A DNA stretch of 34,074 bases from Candidatus Brachybacterium merdavium (GCA_019118275.1 DWZH01000064.1:1-34074), one strand, 5' to 3'. Counted from the stretch's first letter, positions 1 through 7,428 are shown. Notes: a model not told the origin generated them from the letters alone. Numbers and translations are program-made.

Positions 1-231
1 CCGTCGCTGGACCCGGTGGAACGCATGTCGCATGCTCCGGCAGTGTCTGATCGTCAGCAGTCGTGGATCGAGGGCCGGTTGCCGTCGCGGACGGGGCTGA
101 TCGAGCGCCGCTGCAGCACGTCGTCACGCAATGGCGCGGCCTCGCCACTCGCTCCGACCAGCACGCCGCGATCTGCCGCGCTGCCGGTGCCCTCCTCGCC
201 GTGATCGTCTGGTGCGACGAACCGTCGGGGC
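1..231 (+). pseudogene. IS5-family transposase, C-terminal remnant (frameshifted)
   Basis: In the third forward frame, from about position 120 to 222, the translation contains TQWRGLATRSDQHAAICRAA followed by GALLAVIVW. This closely matches the C-terminal signature of IS5-type DDE transposases (typically QWRGLATRYDK, then RAAVVL and a hydrophobic end). The expected preceding segment (N-V-I-E-R and so on) appears instead in frame 1, as LIERRCST at about 94-120, so a frameshift separates the two parts. The rest of the gene lies beyond the left edge or is degraded. The remnant abuts the stop codon of the GNAT gene at 235, so an element probably inserted just downstream of it. No terminal inverted repeat could be recognised. 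The family assignment rests on one short motif. Confidence 0.5.
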
Positions 232-234
232 CCT

Positions 235-693
235 CTAGAGGTCGAGGCGGTGCGGAATGACGCCGTCGGTCTGCCGATAGGGGATGAAGCCCATGGCCGA
301 GTAGTACGCCAGAGCGGGCCCGTTGTCGGCCCCGATACTCGCATCGATACTTCGCAGCCCGCTGGCCTTCGCAGCGGACAGCGAGATGGCGAAGAGGCGG
401 CGCCCTATACCGCTCCGGCCGACGTCGGGGTGGACGTGCGTGCCGATGATGCCCCACCCTTCCGGCACGTCGTACGGGTTGCCTGGCCAGGAACGTCGGA
501 GCGACTGAAAGCCGAGGACCAGGCCTTCTCGATCGGCAACGGTGCACGCGACCGAATCCGCCACATCGAGGTACCGCTCGCGCACCAGTGCGTCGTCGAC
601 CGGGCGGTCCCGAAGCCCTGCGCGGTAGATCGCGTTCTGTACCTCGGCCATGGCCTCGGCGTCCGCCCGGCGGGCACTTCGGAACTCGATCAC
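235..693 (-). CDS. GNAT family N-acetyltransferase
   Basis: This 152-residue protein has the length and motif order of a single-domain GNAT enzyme, which transfers an acetyl group from acetyl-CoA to an amine. Motif A runs from about residue 82 to 104, with a beta strand (IIGTHVHPD) followed by the acetyl-CoA pyrophosphate loop R-S-G-I-G-R. Motif B is visible as ALAYYSAMGF near residues 127-136. The start is a GTG at 693, preceded by a purine-rich AGAAG. An overlapping ATG upstream is out of frame. The gene stands alone, with the transposase relic beyond its 3' end. The substrate cannot be predicted. The family call is secure. Confidence 0.88.
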   Translation of the reverse strand: MIEFRSARRADAEAMAEVQNAIYRAGLRDRPVDDALVRERYLDVADSVACTVADREGLVLGFQSLRRSWPGNPYDVPEGWGIIGTHVHPDVGRSGIGRRLFAISLSAAKASGLRSIDASIGADNGPALAYYSAMGFIPYRQTDGVIPHRLDL

Positions 694-829
694 GCGGCCA
701 TCTTCTCACAGGGCTGAGGGGATCTGACGGGAGACCGCGCAGGCGCTCCGTCGATCAGCGACCCGGACTCGGACCAGCCGTTGTCGGACCCTCCGAAGGG
801 CCCGGCCGGACCGTCACCCCGGGTGCGTA

Positions 830-859
830 TGCGCCCCGGGCGGCCCTGCCCGGGGCGCA
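830..859 (-). terminator. GC-rich hairpin after the LytR_C gene
   Basis: A perfect 12-bp inverted repeat (TGCGCCCCGGGC and its complement) with a 6-base loop lies 45 bases beyond the stop codon of the minus-strand gene ending at 904. No T-run follows, which is usual for terminators in GC-rich actinomycetes. It probably ends the hexosaminidase/LytR_C transcript. The rest of 694-903 shows no gene. Confidence 0.55.
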
Positions 860-903
860 CGCGGCACCTGCCGCGCAGTCGGCTCCGGGGGTGTCCGCAC
901 CGC

Positions 904-1503
904 TCAGCAGCCCTCGGGCATCTCGACGGGCTGCTCGAGCGCCTCGGCCGCCGCCGACTCCTCCTCGAGGTCGTCGTAGCCCGTGCCCAGCAGCAGGTCC
1001 ACTCCCGTGCCCTCCCGCTCGTCCATCCGCAGTTCCGCCTCGGAGAGCTGGGCCCGCACGGACTCGGCGGCCAGGAAGCCCTCGGGCCCGTGCACGATCG
1101 TCGCCGGACCGGAGGCCTGCCCGGTGTTGCCGATGTCGTCGATCTCGTAGCCCCGCTCGGCCAGCTGGCCGGAGACATCCCCGGCCAGACCGGAACGGGT
1201 GGTGCCGTTGAGCACCTGCACCGTGACCTCCCCGGGGGGAAGCGGGACCGCATCGGGTTCAGGGCAGGTCAGCTCCGAGGACGCGGCGCCGAAAGTCTTG
1301 TCCTCGATCACCCCGGGCTCGGCGACCGGCTCGCGCAGCTCCCCGAGGGCATAGACCGCCACACCGATCAGCGCGATCGCGAGCACGGAGAACACCAACA
1401 GCTGGGCGATGCGCACCCGCCGGGTGCGCCGGGTGCGCTGGATCCGGCGACGCACGTCGTCGGCCGAGCGGCCGTACGGGTGGGTTCTGGGGGACTCGGC
1501 CAT
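904..1503 (-). CDS. LytR C-terminal domain (LytR_C) membrane protein
   Basis: This 199-residue protein has a basic cytoplasmic N-terminus (many Arg, residues 10-31), one membrane segment (about 33-53) and an extracytoplasmic region. The latter carries a LytR_C domain at about 92-180, with the family hallmark VTVQVLNGTTRSGLAGDV followed by a variable loop. In LytR-CpsA-Psr ligases this domain sits behind the catalytic domain. Here it occurs alone, as is common in actinomycetes, where such proteins are thought to act at the cell envelope; their biochemical role is not defined. The ATG at 1503 lies one base after the stop of the GH20 gene, so the two are almost certainly co-transcribed. The C-terminus is acidic. 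Confidence 0.8.
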   Translation of the reverse strand: MAESPRTHPYGRSADDVRRRIQRTRRTRRVRIAQLLVFSVLAIALIGVAVYALGELREPVAEPGVIEDKTFGAASSELTCPEPDAVPLPPGEVTVQVLNGTTRSGLAGDVSGQLAERGYEIDDIGNTGQASGPATIVHGPEGFLAAESVRAQLSEAELRMDEREGTGVDLLLGTGYDDLEEESAAAEALEQPVEMPEGC

Positions 1504-1504
1504 C

Positions 1505-2920
1505 TCAGTCCAGCGGGCGGTAGCGGATGCCGAAGGCGTCCAGGCGCGGCAGATGGGCGCGCAGCCGCTCCTCGAACTCCTCCCAGCTCTGCTCGGGCGA
1601 ACCCCAGGCGCGCTCGGCCAGGGCGCACATGCGTGGGAAGGCCATGTACTGCACGTGGGCGGCCGTGGGCATGTACTCCGTCCACAGCTGGCCCTGCAGA
1701 CCCATCACCAGCGCCTGCTCGTCCTCCTCGAGCTGCTTGGGGGTGAAGTCGGCGGTGTAGACGTCCTTGACCGTGGTCAGCCCGCCGATCGCCAGCTGTT
1801 CGTGCTCGGGGTCGCCCTGGTAGTGATCGAAGTAGGTGTGCTCGTTGTTGGCGATGATGGTCTGGAACCCGCGAGAGGTGGCGGTCTTGACCCCGTTGCC
1901 GTGCCGCCAGTTCATGACCATCATGTCGTCGGGCAGGTGGGACTCGAGCACCTCGTCCCAGCCGATCACCCGTTTGCCGTGGCCGGTGAGCACCTCGAAG
2001 GCGAACTGGGTGAACTTCCCCTGGATCTCGGAGACCCGGGTCAGGCCCCATTCGACCATGCGGGTGCGGGCCTGCGGCGACCGCTTCCATTCCGCCTGCG
2101 GGCACTCGTCGCCCCCGATATGGACATAGGGGGCGGGGAAGATCTCGCTGACCTGGGTGAGCACATCGCGCAGGAAGTCGAAGACCTCATCGGAGACCCC
2201 CAGCACGTGATCGGAGATGCCCCAGGTCTCGCGCACCTCGATCGGTGCGTCGGGGAAGTTGCCCAGCTGCGGGTAGGCCGCGATGGCCGCCTGCATGTGG
2301 CCGGGCAGGTCCACCTCGGGCACGATCATGATGCCGCGCTGGCGGGCGTACTCGACCAGGCCCTTCAGCTCCTCCTGGGTGTAGAAGCCACCGTGAGGCG
2401 TGCCGTCGAACTCCCAGCCCCTCTCGTTCCCGCTCATGTGCCCGATCAGCGTCTGCTTGCGCCATCCACCGACCTCGGTGAGCTTCGGGTAGCCCTTGAT
2501 CTCCACCCGCCAACCCTGGTCGTCGGTCAGGTGCAGGTGCAGCACGTTCAGGCGGTGCAGCGCCATCGCGTCGATCATCGCCTCGACGTCCTCGACGCTG
2601 CGGAAATGCCGGGCGACGTCCAGGTGCATGCCGCGCCAGGCGTAGCGGGGCCGGTCATGGATGGTCACGCAGGGGATCGAGGTGCCGGCTCCGGCGACGA
2701 TCTGCGCGAAGGTGTTGCGGCCGTCGGCCAGGGCGGCCTCGCTGCCGGCGGTGAGGCTGGCTCCCTCGCTCGAGATCGCCAGGGCGTACTCGGTGCGGTC
2801 CAGATCCTCGCTCAGCCCGACCGACAGCCCCTCCCACGGCTCCGTGGTCTCCCAGGGCTGCTCGGACTCGGACCAGATGACCGACTGCGGGAGGGGGAGC
2901 AGGGCGATGGGGTCGGTCAT
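1505..2920 (-). CDS. Beta-N-acetylhexosaminidase (glycoside hydrolase family 20)
   Basis: GH20 enzymes remove terminal beta-linked N-acetylglucosamine or N-acetylgalactosamine, using a catalytic Asp-Glu pair in substrate-assisted hydrolysis. The pair is visible in HIGGDECPQAEW at about residues 267-278. An N-terminal GH20b-like domain precedes a TIM barrel containing the conserved RGMHLDVARHF, LHLHLTDDQGWR and VPEVDLPGHM segments. The frame is open far upstream, but the ATG at 2920 has a strong AGGAGAG ribosome site, giving 471 residues, normal for the family. No signal peptide is seen, so a cytoplasmic enzyme recycling cell-wall or chitin fragments is likely. The next gene follows after one base. 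Confidence 0.93.
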   Translation of the reverse strand: MTDPIALLPLPQSVIWSESEQPWETTEPWEGLSVGLSEDLDRTEYALAISSEGASLTAGSEAALADGRNTFAQIVAGAGTSIPCVTIHDRPRYAWRGMHLDVARHFRSVEDVEAMIDAMALHRLNVLHLHLTDDQGWRVEIKGYPKLTEVGGWRKQTLIGHMSGNERGWEFDGTPHGGFYTQEELKGLVEYARQRGIMIVPEVDLPGHMQAAIAAYPQLGNFPDAPIEVRETWGISDHVLGVSDEVFDFLRDVLTQVSEIFPAPYVHIGGDECPQAEWKRSPQARTRMVEWGLTRVSEIQGKFTQFAFEVLTGHGKRVIGWDEVLESHLPDDMMVMNWRHGNGVKTATSRGFQTIIANNEHTYFDHYQGDPEHEQLAIGGLTTVKDVYTADFTPKQLEEDEQALVMGLQGQLWTEYMPTAAHVQYMAFPRMCALAERAWGSPEQSWEEFEERLRAHLPRLDAFGIRYRPLD

Positions 2921-3057
2921 GGAACTCTCCTGGGACGGCAGCCTCGAACGTGATCTGCACCAGTTTGCCATGGGCCGGGCCGCCGGGACCGACAAGGCGG
3001 GGACCGACGGGAGACAGGGCCGCCACCGACGGGACGCCGGGCCGCGAGCGACAGGAA

Positions 3058-3091
3058 GGGGCCCCGGCCGGCTGCTGCCGACCGGGGCCCC
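3058..3091 (-). terminator. Terminator after the NlpC/P60 gene
   Basis: Fifteen-base arms (GGGGCCCCGGCCGGC and its near-complement, one mismatch) with a 4-base TGCT loop lie about 80 bases beyond the stop at 3171. On the minus strand the hairpin is followed by CCTTCCTGT. It separates this gene from the hexosaminidase operon starting at 2920. The remainder of 2921-3170 contains no gene. Confidence 0.65.
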
Positions 3092-3170
3092 GCACGTCGC
3101 CCTGCTCCTTCCCGTTGACGCGGTCGCGTCGAGCAGGCCGCCGTGGATCGGTGGTCCGTGTCCTGTCGCG

Positions 3171-4466
3171 TCAGCGGTAGCTGACGAACACGTGCGGGGC
3201 GTTCCAGATCGAACGCTCGACGACCCGCTGGCGCGAGTTCGACGCGTCGATGATCTTCCCGCCTCCGGCGTAGATCCCCATGTGACCGTAGTTGTTGGAG
3301 GTGAAGGCCACCAGGTCACCGGGCTGGGCCTGCGAGGCGGGGATGACCTTCCCGCCCAGGGCGTAGCCCTTGGCGGTCTTGCGCGGCAAGTTCACGCCGG
3401 CCTGGTTGTACGCGTAGTGCACCAGCCCCGAGCAGTCGAAACCGCTCGGGGAGTGGCCGCCCCACACGTAGCGCACACCGATCTGCGCGCGTGCGGCGTT
3501 GACGATGGCCTGGCCGTTGAAGGAGCCGTCCGACCCGCCGCCGTCGCCGATGGTGGTGGAGCCGTTGAGGGCCTTCCAGGTCTGGGGCCCCACGACCCCG
3601 TCGACGCTGATGCCGGCCGCGGACTGCAGGCTGCGCACGGCGGTCCGGGTGGCCGGGCCGAAGGACCCGTCCACCGCGAGCGAGGCGCCGCGCTCGTTGA
3701 GCTTGGTCTGCAGGGTGCGCACGGCCTGGCCGCGATCGCCCTGACGCAGCTTGGGCTGCGTGCCGGGCACCGAGGTCCCTCCGTCACCGCCACCGATGGT
3801 GGTGGAACCGTTGAGCGCGTTCCAGGTCTGGGGCCCCACGACCCCGTCGACGCTGATGCCGGCCGCGGACTGCAGGCTGCGCACGGCGGTCCGGGTGGCC
3901 GGGCCGAAGGACCCGTCCACCGCGAGGGAGGCGCCGCGCTCGTTGAGCTTGGTCTGCAGGGTGCGCACGGCCTGGCCGCGATCGCCCTGACGCAGCTTGG
4001 GCTGCGAGGACGAGCTTCCCGAGGCGTTCAGTGTGTTCCAGGTCTTGGGACCCACCACCCCGTCCACCCCGATCCGGGAGGCGGACTGGTGGTTCTTGAC
4101 CGCGCGCAGGGTGGCGGAGCCGAAGACTCCGTCGACCGCGAGCGAGGCGCCATGGGCGTTCAGGCGGGTCTGCAGGTGCTTCACCGCAGCGCCGCGAGCG
4201 CCGAGCCGGAGCTTGACGTTGTTGTACGTGGTGGTCGGGGCGGACGGTGCCAGGGCCGGTGCGACGCCACGCATGGCGTCGATCCCCGCTGGGCTGTGCG
4301 TCAGTGCCCGGGCCGACTCAGCACCGGAGAAGGCCGCGGTCGCGGTGACGGCGCCGACGATGGCGACGCCTCCTACGCCCCGGCCCACCGGGGCTGCCAG
4401 CCCGCGATAGTCGATCACGGCAGGACCGGGTGCCCGGTGTGTGCCGCGCGGTTGGGTGCGAAACAT
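3171..4466 (-). CDS. Secreted NlpC/P60 endopeptidase with three peptidoglycan-binding modules
   Basis: The protein has 431 residues. After a basic N-terminus comes a hydrophobic Ala/Gly-rich stretch (about 30-52), probably a signal sequence. Three PG_binding_1 modules follow (about 80-145, 160-222 and 240-305), each with the pattern LRxGxRGxxVxxLQTxLN...DGxFGxAT...VDGVVGPxTW. The NlpC/P60 catalytic domain is C-terminal. Its nucleophile Cys345 is in GFDCSGLVHYAY and His395 is in NNYGHMGIYAG. At the usual third catalytic position there is Asp407 (IIDAS) rather than His. The family cleaves stem-peptide bonds in peptidoglycan. Modules 2 and 3 are almost identical in DNA. The gene is monocistronic, with a long upstream region. 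The start is the ATG at 4466; a later start closer to the hydrophobic segment is possible. Confidence 0.9.
   Translation of the reverse strand: MFRTQPRGTHRAPGPAVIDYRGLAAPVGRGVGGVAIVGAVTATAAFSGAESARALTHSPAGIDAMRGVAPALAPSAPTTTYNNVKLRLGARGAAVKHLQTRLNAHGASLAVDGVFGSATLRAVKNHQSASRIGVDGVVGPKTWNTLNASGSSSSQPKLRQGDRGQAVRTLQTKLNERGASLAVDGSFGPATRTAVRSLQSAAGISVDGVVGPQTWNALNGSTTIGGGDGGTSVPGTQPKLRQGDRGQAVRTLQTKLNERGASLAVDGSFGPATRTAVRSLQSAAGISVDGVVGPQTWKALNGSTTIGDGGGSDGSFNGQAIVNAARAQIGVRYVWGGHSPSGFDCSGLVHYAYNQAGVNLPRKTAKGYALGGKVIPASQAQPGDLVAFTSNNYGHMGIYAGGGKIIDASNSRQRVVERSIWNAPHVFVSYR
3547..4006. repeat. Intragenic tandem duplication of a peptidoglycan-binding module
   Basis: Positions 3547-3760 and 3793-4006 are 214-base direct copies at an offset of 246 bases. 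By eye they differ at about four positions. Each encodes one PG_binding_1 module plus its linker. The first module of the protein (about 4030-4230) is clearly diverged, so this pair arose by recent duplication or gene conversion. Confidence 0.9.
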
Positions 4467-5212
4467 GTCCGATCATCACTTTCTCCGTCGCCACACCGGA
4501 TTCGCGATCGTGATGCCCGCGCGCGTACGAGAATTCTTCACGTACGGCACCGGATATCCGAGTCCGCGAGACCTGCGCCCGTCACCCAGGGAAGAGGAGG
4601 AAGCGACCGAGCCGGTGACGGGACGGCGGCGTCTCGGTCAGTGCCCGCGCAATCGGGACACCTCCTGCACTGTACGTGCAGGTCAGGGCACTACAGCCAG
4701 GATCTTTGCCCTACACACCCCGCCGCTTTACCAAGATTTTGCACGAAATAGAGAATTACCCCCGTGTCGTTCTGGCAAATCGGACACGGCTATGTTAATC
4801 ACACGCCTGTTGTTCGCGGTCGGATTCGTCGGCCGGCAATTCGGCTCACCCTTTTGTGGTGCGATTCCTTCTGCTGCGACCCGCTCGAGCTCTCCTCGGT
4901 GTCCAGACGATCGCACAGGGCTACGAACTCCCCCACTCGCCCGCGCGCTCCTCCCGCTCGCCCGCGCGCTCGCCGCGCGCGGGCTCGGGGAAGCTGCTGG
5001 GCATCTCGTAGCCGTCGAGCGCAGAAGAAGCGGGAGGGGCGGCCGCGCCGCTCCCTCCCGCTCCGCTCACCTGGGGCGCTGTCCGCCGCACCGAAGATCG
5101 ACTCCGCCCACCCCTCCCTCTCCGACCGGGACCACAGGGCCCGGGTCGGGCTGGAACCACAGCCGGCGCAGCCCGCGCAGCCTCATGCGTTGGGCAGTGG
5201 CGCACACCGCAC
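4467..5212. other. 746-bp intergenic region with several dyads, no gene seen
   Basis: No open frame here looks like a real protein. Nearest the nlpC/P60 start there are two CGTACG palindromes (4524-4529 and 4541-4546) flanking an A/T-rich centre, a CGGATATCCG palindrome (4551-4560), and a 7-bp hairpin CCTGCAC/GTGCAGG (4664-4682). An unusually A/T-rich island spans about 4720-4870 and is a likely promoter zone for the minus-strand NlpC/P60 gene, which implies a long 5' leader. A 15-base direct repeat, CTCGCCCGCGCGCTC, occurs at 4936-4950 and 4957-4971. The terminator-like hairpin at 5029-5062 is listed separately. I could not match the leader to a riboswitch consensus. Confidence 0.5.
5029..5062 (-). 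terminator. Strong hairpin downstream of mesD
   Basis: Ten-base perfect arms (AGCGGGAGGG and CCCTCCCGCT) are stacked on inner arms GCGGC/GCCGC with a 3-base loop and one bulged T. On the minus strand the stem is followed by the pyrimidine-rich TCTTCTGC. It lies about 150 bases past the mesD stop and probably ends the methionine operon transcript. Confidence 0.55.
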
Positions 5213-6253
5213 TCAGCCGAGGGACCCCTCAGAGAGCTCGCGTCGAACGATCTCTGCGCCGGCGCCCAACGCAGCCAGCTTGGCGCGGGCGACGGTGCGA
5301 GGCAGCGGAGCCATGCCGCAGTTGGTCGAGGGCCACAGCTGGTCGGGATCGACGAACTGAAGGGCGTTGCGCAGGGTGGTCGCGACGTCCTGCGGTGTCT
5401 CGACCGCAGGGCTCGCCACGTCGATCGCCCCGACCATCAGCTTCTTGCCCCGCACGAGTTCCAGCAGCTCCATGGGGACATGAGAGTTATGGCATTCGAG
5501 CGAGACGATATCGATGCTCGACTCCCGGAGCCTGGGGAACGTCTCCTCGTACTGACGCCACTCCGACCCCAGGGTCTTCTTCCAGTCCGTATTGGCCTCG
5601 ATGCCGTAGCCGTAGCAGATATGAACAGCCGTTTCGCATTCCAGGCCTTCAGCGGCTCGCTCCAGCGCCGCAATGCCCCAGCTCTTGACGTCGTCGAAGA
5701 AGACGTTGAAGGCAGGCTCGTCGAACTGGACGATGTCGACGCCGGCGGCCGCGAGCTCCTTGGCCTCCTGATTGAGGATCGCCGCGAATTCCCAGGCGAG
5801 ATCTCGGCGGCTGCCGTAGTGCGCGTCGTAGAGGGTGTCGACCATGGTCATGGGCCCGGGCAGGGCCCACTTGATCGGCGCGTCGGTGTGCTGCCGCAAG
5901 AACGCGGCATCCTCGACGAACACCGCCTGCTTGCGGGTGACAGCCTCGACCACCACCGGCACGGCCGCCTCGTAGCGATCGCGGATCGTCATGACCCGAC
6001 GGTTCTCGAAATCCACCCCGCCGAGGTTCTCGATGAAGGTGGTCACGAAGTGCTGGCGAGTCTGCTCGCCGTCGCTCACGATGTCGATGCCCGCGGCCTG
6101 CTGCTCGGCCAAGGAGAGGCGCAGAGCATCCCGCTTCCCCTCTGCCAGCTCTCCATCATCCAGCTTCCACGGCGACCAGAGGGTCTCCGGCTGCGCCAGC
6201 CACGAGGGTTTGGGCAGGCTGCCGGCAGTCGAGGTGGGCAGCAGAGCCGTCAT
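5213..6253 (-). CDS. mesD: Core methionine synthase, MesD type (MetE C-terminal-like)
   Basis: This 346-residue protein corresponds to the catalytic C-terminal half of MetE, without the N-terminal half that binds folate in full-length MetE. Zinc ligands typical of the fold are visible: His211 and Cys213 (HICYG), Glu253 (IVSLE) and Cys312 (STNCGM). The MetE-type FDEPAF is at residues 178-183. Short MetE-like proteins encoded next to DUF1852 are the MesD class of folate-independent methionine synthases, which need MesX (DUF1852) and oxygen; the methyl donor is not settled. The gene starts at the ATG at 6253, four bases overlapping mesX, with a good AGGAAG site. An upstream in-frame start at 6304 lies inside mesX and is unlikely. 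The assignment to MesD rests mainly on the partner gene. Confidence 0.88.
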   Translation of the reverse strand: MTALLPTSTAGSLPKPSWLAQPETLWSPWKLDDGELAEGKRDALRLSLAEQQAAGIDIVSDGEQTRQHFVTTFIENLGGVDFENRRVMTIRDRYEAAVPVVVEAVTRKQAVFVEDAAFLRQHTDAPIKWALPGPMTMVDTLYDAHYGSRRDLAWEFAAILNQEAKELAAAGVDIVQFDEPAFNVFFDDVKSWGIAALERAAEGLECETAVHICYGYGIEANTDWKKTLGSEWRQYEETFPRLRESSIDIVSLECHNSHVPMELLELVRGKKLMVGAIDVASPAVETPQDVATTLRNALQFVDPDQLWPSTNCGMAPLPRTVARAKLAALGAGAEIVRRELSEGSLG

Positions 6254-7254
6254 GACGTCACTTCCTGCGGCACGTGATCGTGGTCCGCGTAGCGAGCGGA
6301 CCACTGCTCGAGCGTGTCCCGGTGCGGCTTGATGAGGTGCTCCTCGGCGAACCTGCCCTGCTCCGCACCGAGGCGGGCCCGTTCTTCCCGGTCGTAGACG
6401 ATCCCGGTCGCTGCATAGTCCGCATGCTCGAGGCTGGGCTGGTAGCGCTGACCTGCTGCCGAGTTCGCGTTGTAGATCTCCGGCCGGTAGATCTTCTGGA
6501 AGGTCTCCATCGTGCTGATCGTGGCGATGAGCTCGAGGTCCTCGTAGTCCTCGAGCAGATCGCCGAGGAAGTAGAAGGCAAGGGGCGCAACGCTGTTGGG
6601 CGGCATGAAGTAGCGGACCCGCATGCCCATCTTCCCGAAGTATTCATCGGTCAGGGAGTACTCGCTCTGCTGGTACTCGACGCCGAGAACGGGGTGCTGG
6701 TGGTCGGTGCGGTGGTAGGTCTTGCTGCTCGAGACGCTCAAGCAGATGACGGGCTGCTTGCTGAAGTGCTGGGTGTAGGCGTCGGAGTCCAGGAAGCCCT
6801 TGAAGATGTTCCCGTGCAGTTCTCCGAAGTCATCCGGCAACCCCGGCCGGCTCTTGCTGTGTTCGGGAAGCACCACGTTGAAGTCGTAGTCCCGTACATA
6901 GGACGAGAGATTGTTGCCCACGATGCCCGCGATGCGCCGGTCCAGGCGTCGGTCCACGACGCTGGTCTGCAGCATCTCGATCAGGGGCAGGGGGGCCCGT
7001 CCGCCTCCGCCGTCAAGATCGGCGTTCACCGACACGATGTCGAGTTCGACCGAGTAGCGGTCCCCGTCCTCATTGTCCTGTCGCGCCAGCTCGTTGAAGC
7101 GATCGTCGATCATCTTCAAGGCGCTGCGCAGGTTCTGCTGCCGGTTCTCACCCCGGGCGAGGTTGGCGAAATTGGTCGTCAGGCGGGTGTTGCCGAGCGG
7201 GCGGTAATTCTCGTCGAAGCGGGTCTTCTCGATGGAGAACGTCACAGGTGTCAT
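6250..7254 (-). CDS. mesX: DUF1852 protein, partner of MesD methionine synthase (MesX)
   Basis: This 334-residue soluble protein matches my recollection of DUF1852 in length, start (MTPVTFSIEKTRFDENYRP) and gene position directly before a short MetE-like gene. DUF1852 was named MesX because MesD-dependent methionine synthesis needs it; its biochemical activity is not known, and an oxygen-dependent step has been suggested. No catalytic motif can be pointed out. The ATG at 7254 overlaps the stop codon of a 22-codon leader ORF (ATGA). The bases before it (GGTGCGGACCCG) contain no proper Shine-Dalgarno sequence, so translation probably depends on ribosomes finishing the leader. The 3' end overlaps mesD by four bases, so the three are one transcription and translation unit. 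Confidence 0.87.
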   Translation of the reverse strand: MTPVTFSIEKTRFDENYRPLGNTRLTTNFANLARGENRQQNLRSALKMIDDRFNELARQDNEDGDRYSVELDIVSVNADLDGGGGRAPLPLIEMLQTSVVDRRLDRRIAGIVGNNLSSYVRDYDFNVVLPEHSKSRPGLPDDFGELHGNIFKGFLDSDAYTQHFSKQPVICLSVSSSKTYHRTDHQHPVLGVEYQQSEYSLTDEYFGKMGMRVRYFMPPNSVAPLAFYFLGDLLEDYEDLELIATISTMETFQKIYRPEIYNANSAAGQRYQPSLEHADYAATGIVYDREERARLGAEQGRFAEEHLIKPHRDTLEQWSARYADHDHVPQEVTS

Positions 7255-7319
7255 CGGGTCCGCACCGCCGGGGCAACAGGGATGTGATGCCGGGGGGCGC
7301 GAGCAGGCGAAGAAGTCAT
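7251..7319 (-). CDS. 22-residue leader peptide coupled to mesX
   Basis: The short frame encodes MTSSPARAPRHHIPVAPAVR followed by Thr-Arg. It starts at an ATG with a strong AGGAAGG ribosome site seven bases upstream (7327-7333). Its stop codon overlaps the mesX start (ATGA). The strong site here and its absence before mesX make translational coupling the simplest reading. The peptide is rich in Pro, Arg, Ala and His and has no Cys and no Met beyond the start. It loosely resembles the Arg-His-containing leader peptides known upstream of actinomycete sulfur-metabolism genes, but that is only a resemblance. An alternative is that it is merely a short N-terminal cistron without regulatory meaning. 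Confidence 0.55.
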   Translation of the reverse strand: MTSSPARAPRHHIPVAPAVRTR

Positions 7320-7428
7320 GGTGAGCCCTTCCTGTTCAGGCGCGCTGGAGTCGCCCGCTGGACCGCTGTGCCGGATGCCCCGTCGCGCGCCCAGCAGCGA
7401 CGTCGATGGTCGTAACTGCTGTCGGTCG
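7320..7428 (-). promoter_or_regulatory. 5' leader of the mesX-mesD operon
   Basis: About 100 bases separate the predicted transcription start (near 7422) from the leader ORF. They contain a CAGCAG/CTGCTG stem (7392-7397 with 7416-7421) and a short direct repeat, CCAGCG-GGCGACT-CCAGCG, just before the ribosome site. No SAM-I, SAM-II or SAM-IV riboswitch signature was recognised. Together with the leader ORF this could be an attenuation region, but that is inference. Confidence 0.35.

Noticed and set aside
2921..3319. N-terminal extension of the hexosaminidase frame
   Set aside because: The extension overlaps the terminator hairpin and part of the NlpC/P60 gene and reads as low-complexity residues. 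The ATG at 2920 has a strong ribosome site.
2661..4751. Long plus-strand open frame (696 codons)
   Set aside because: It lies opposite the hexosaminidase start, a terminator and the NlpC/P60 gene. Its repeats mirror those of the real gene, and no domain is recognisable.
4467..4900. c-di-AMP (ydaO-type) riboswitch upstream of the NlpC/P60 gene
   Set aside because: Fragments such as GGGTGA and CGAATCCGAC occur, but the ordered consensus could not be assembled by eye. A covariance search is needed, so it is not annotated.
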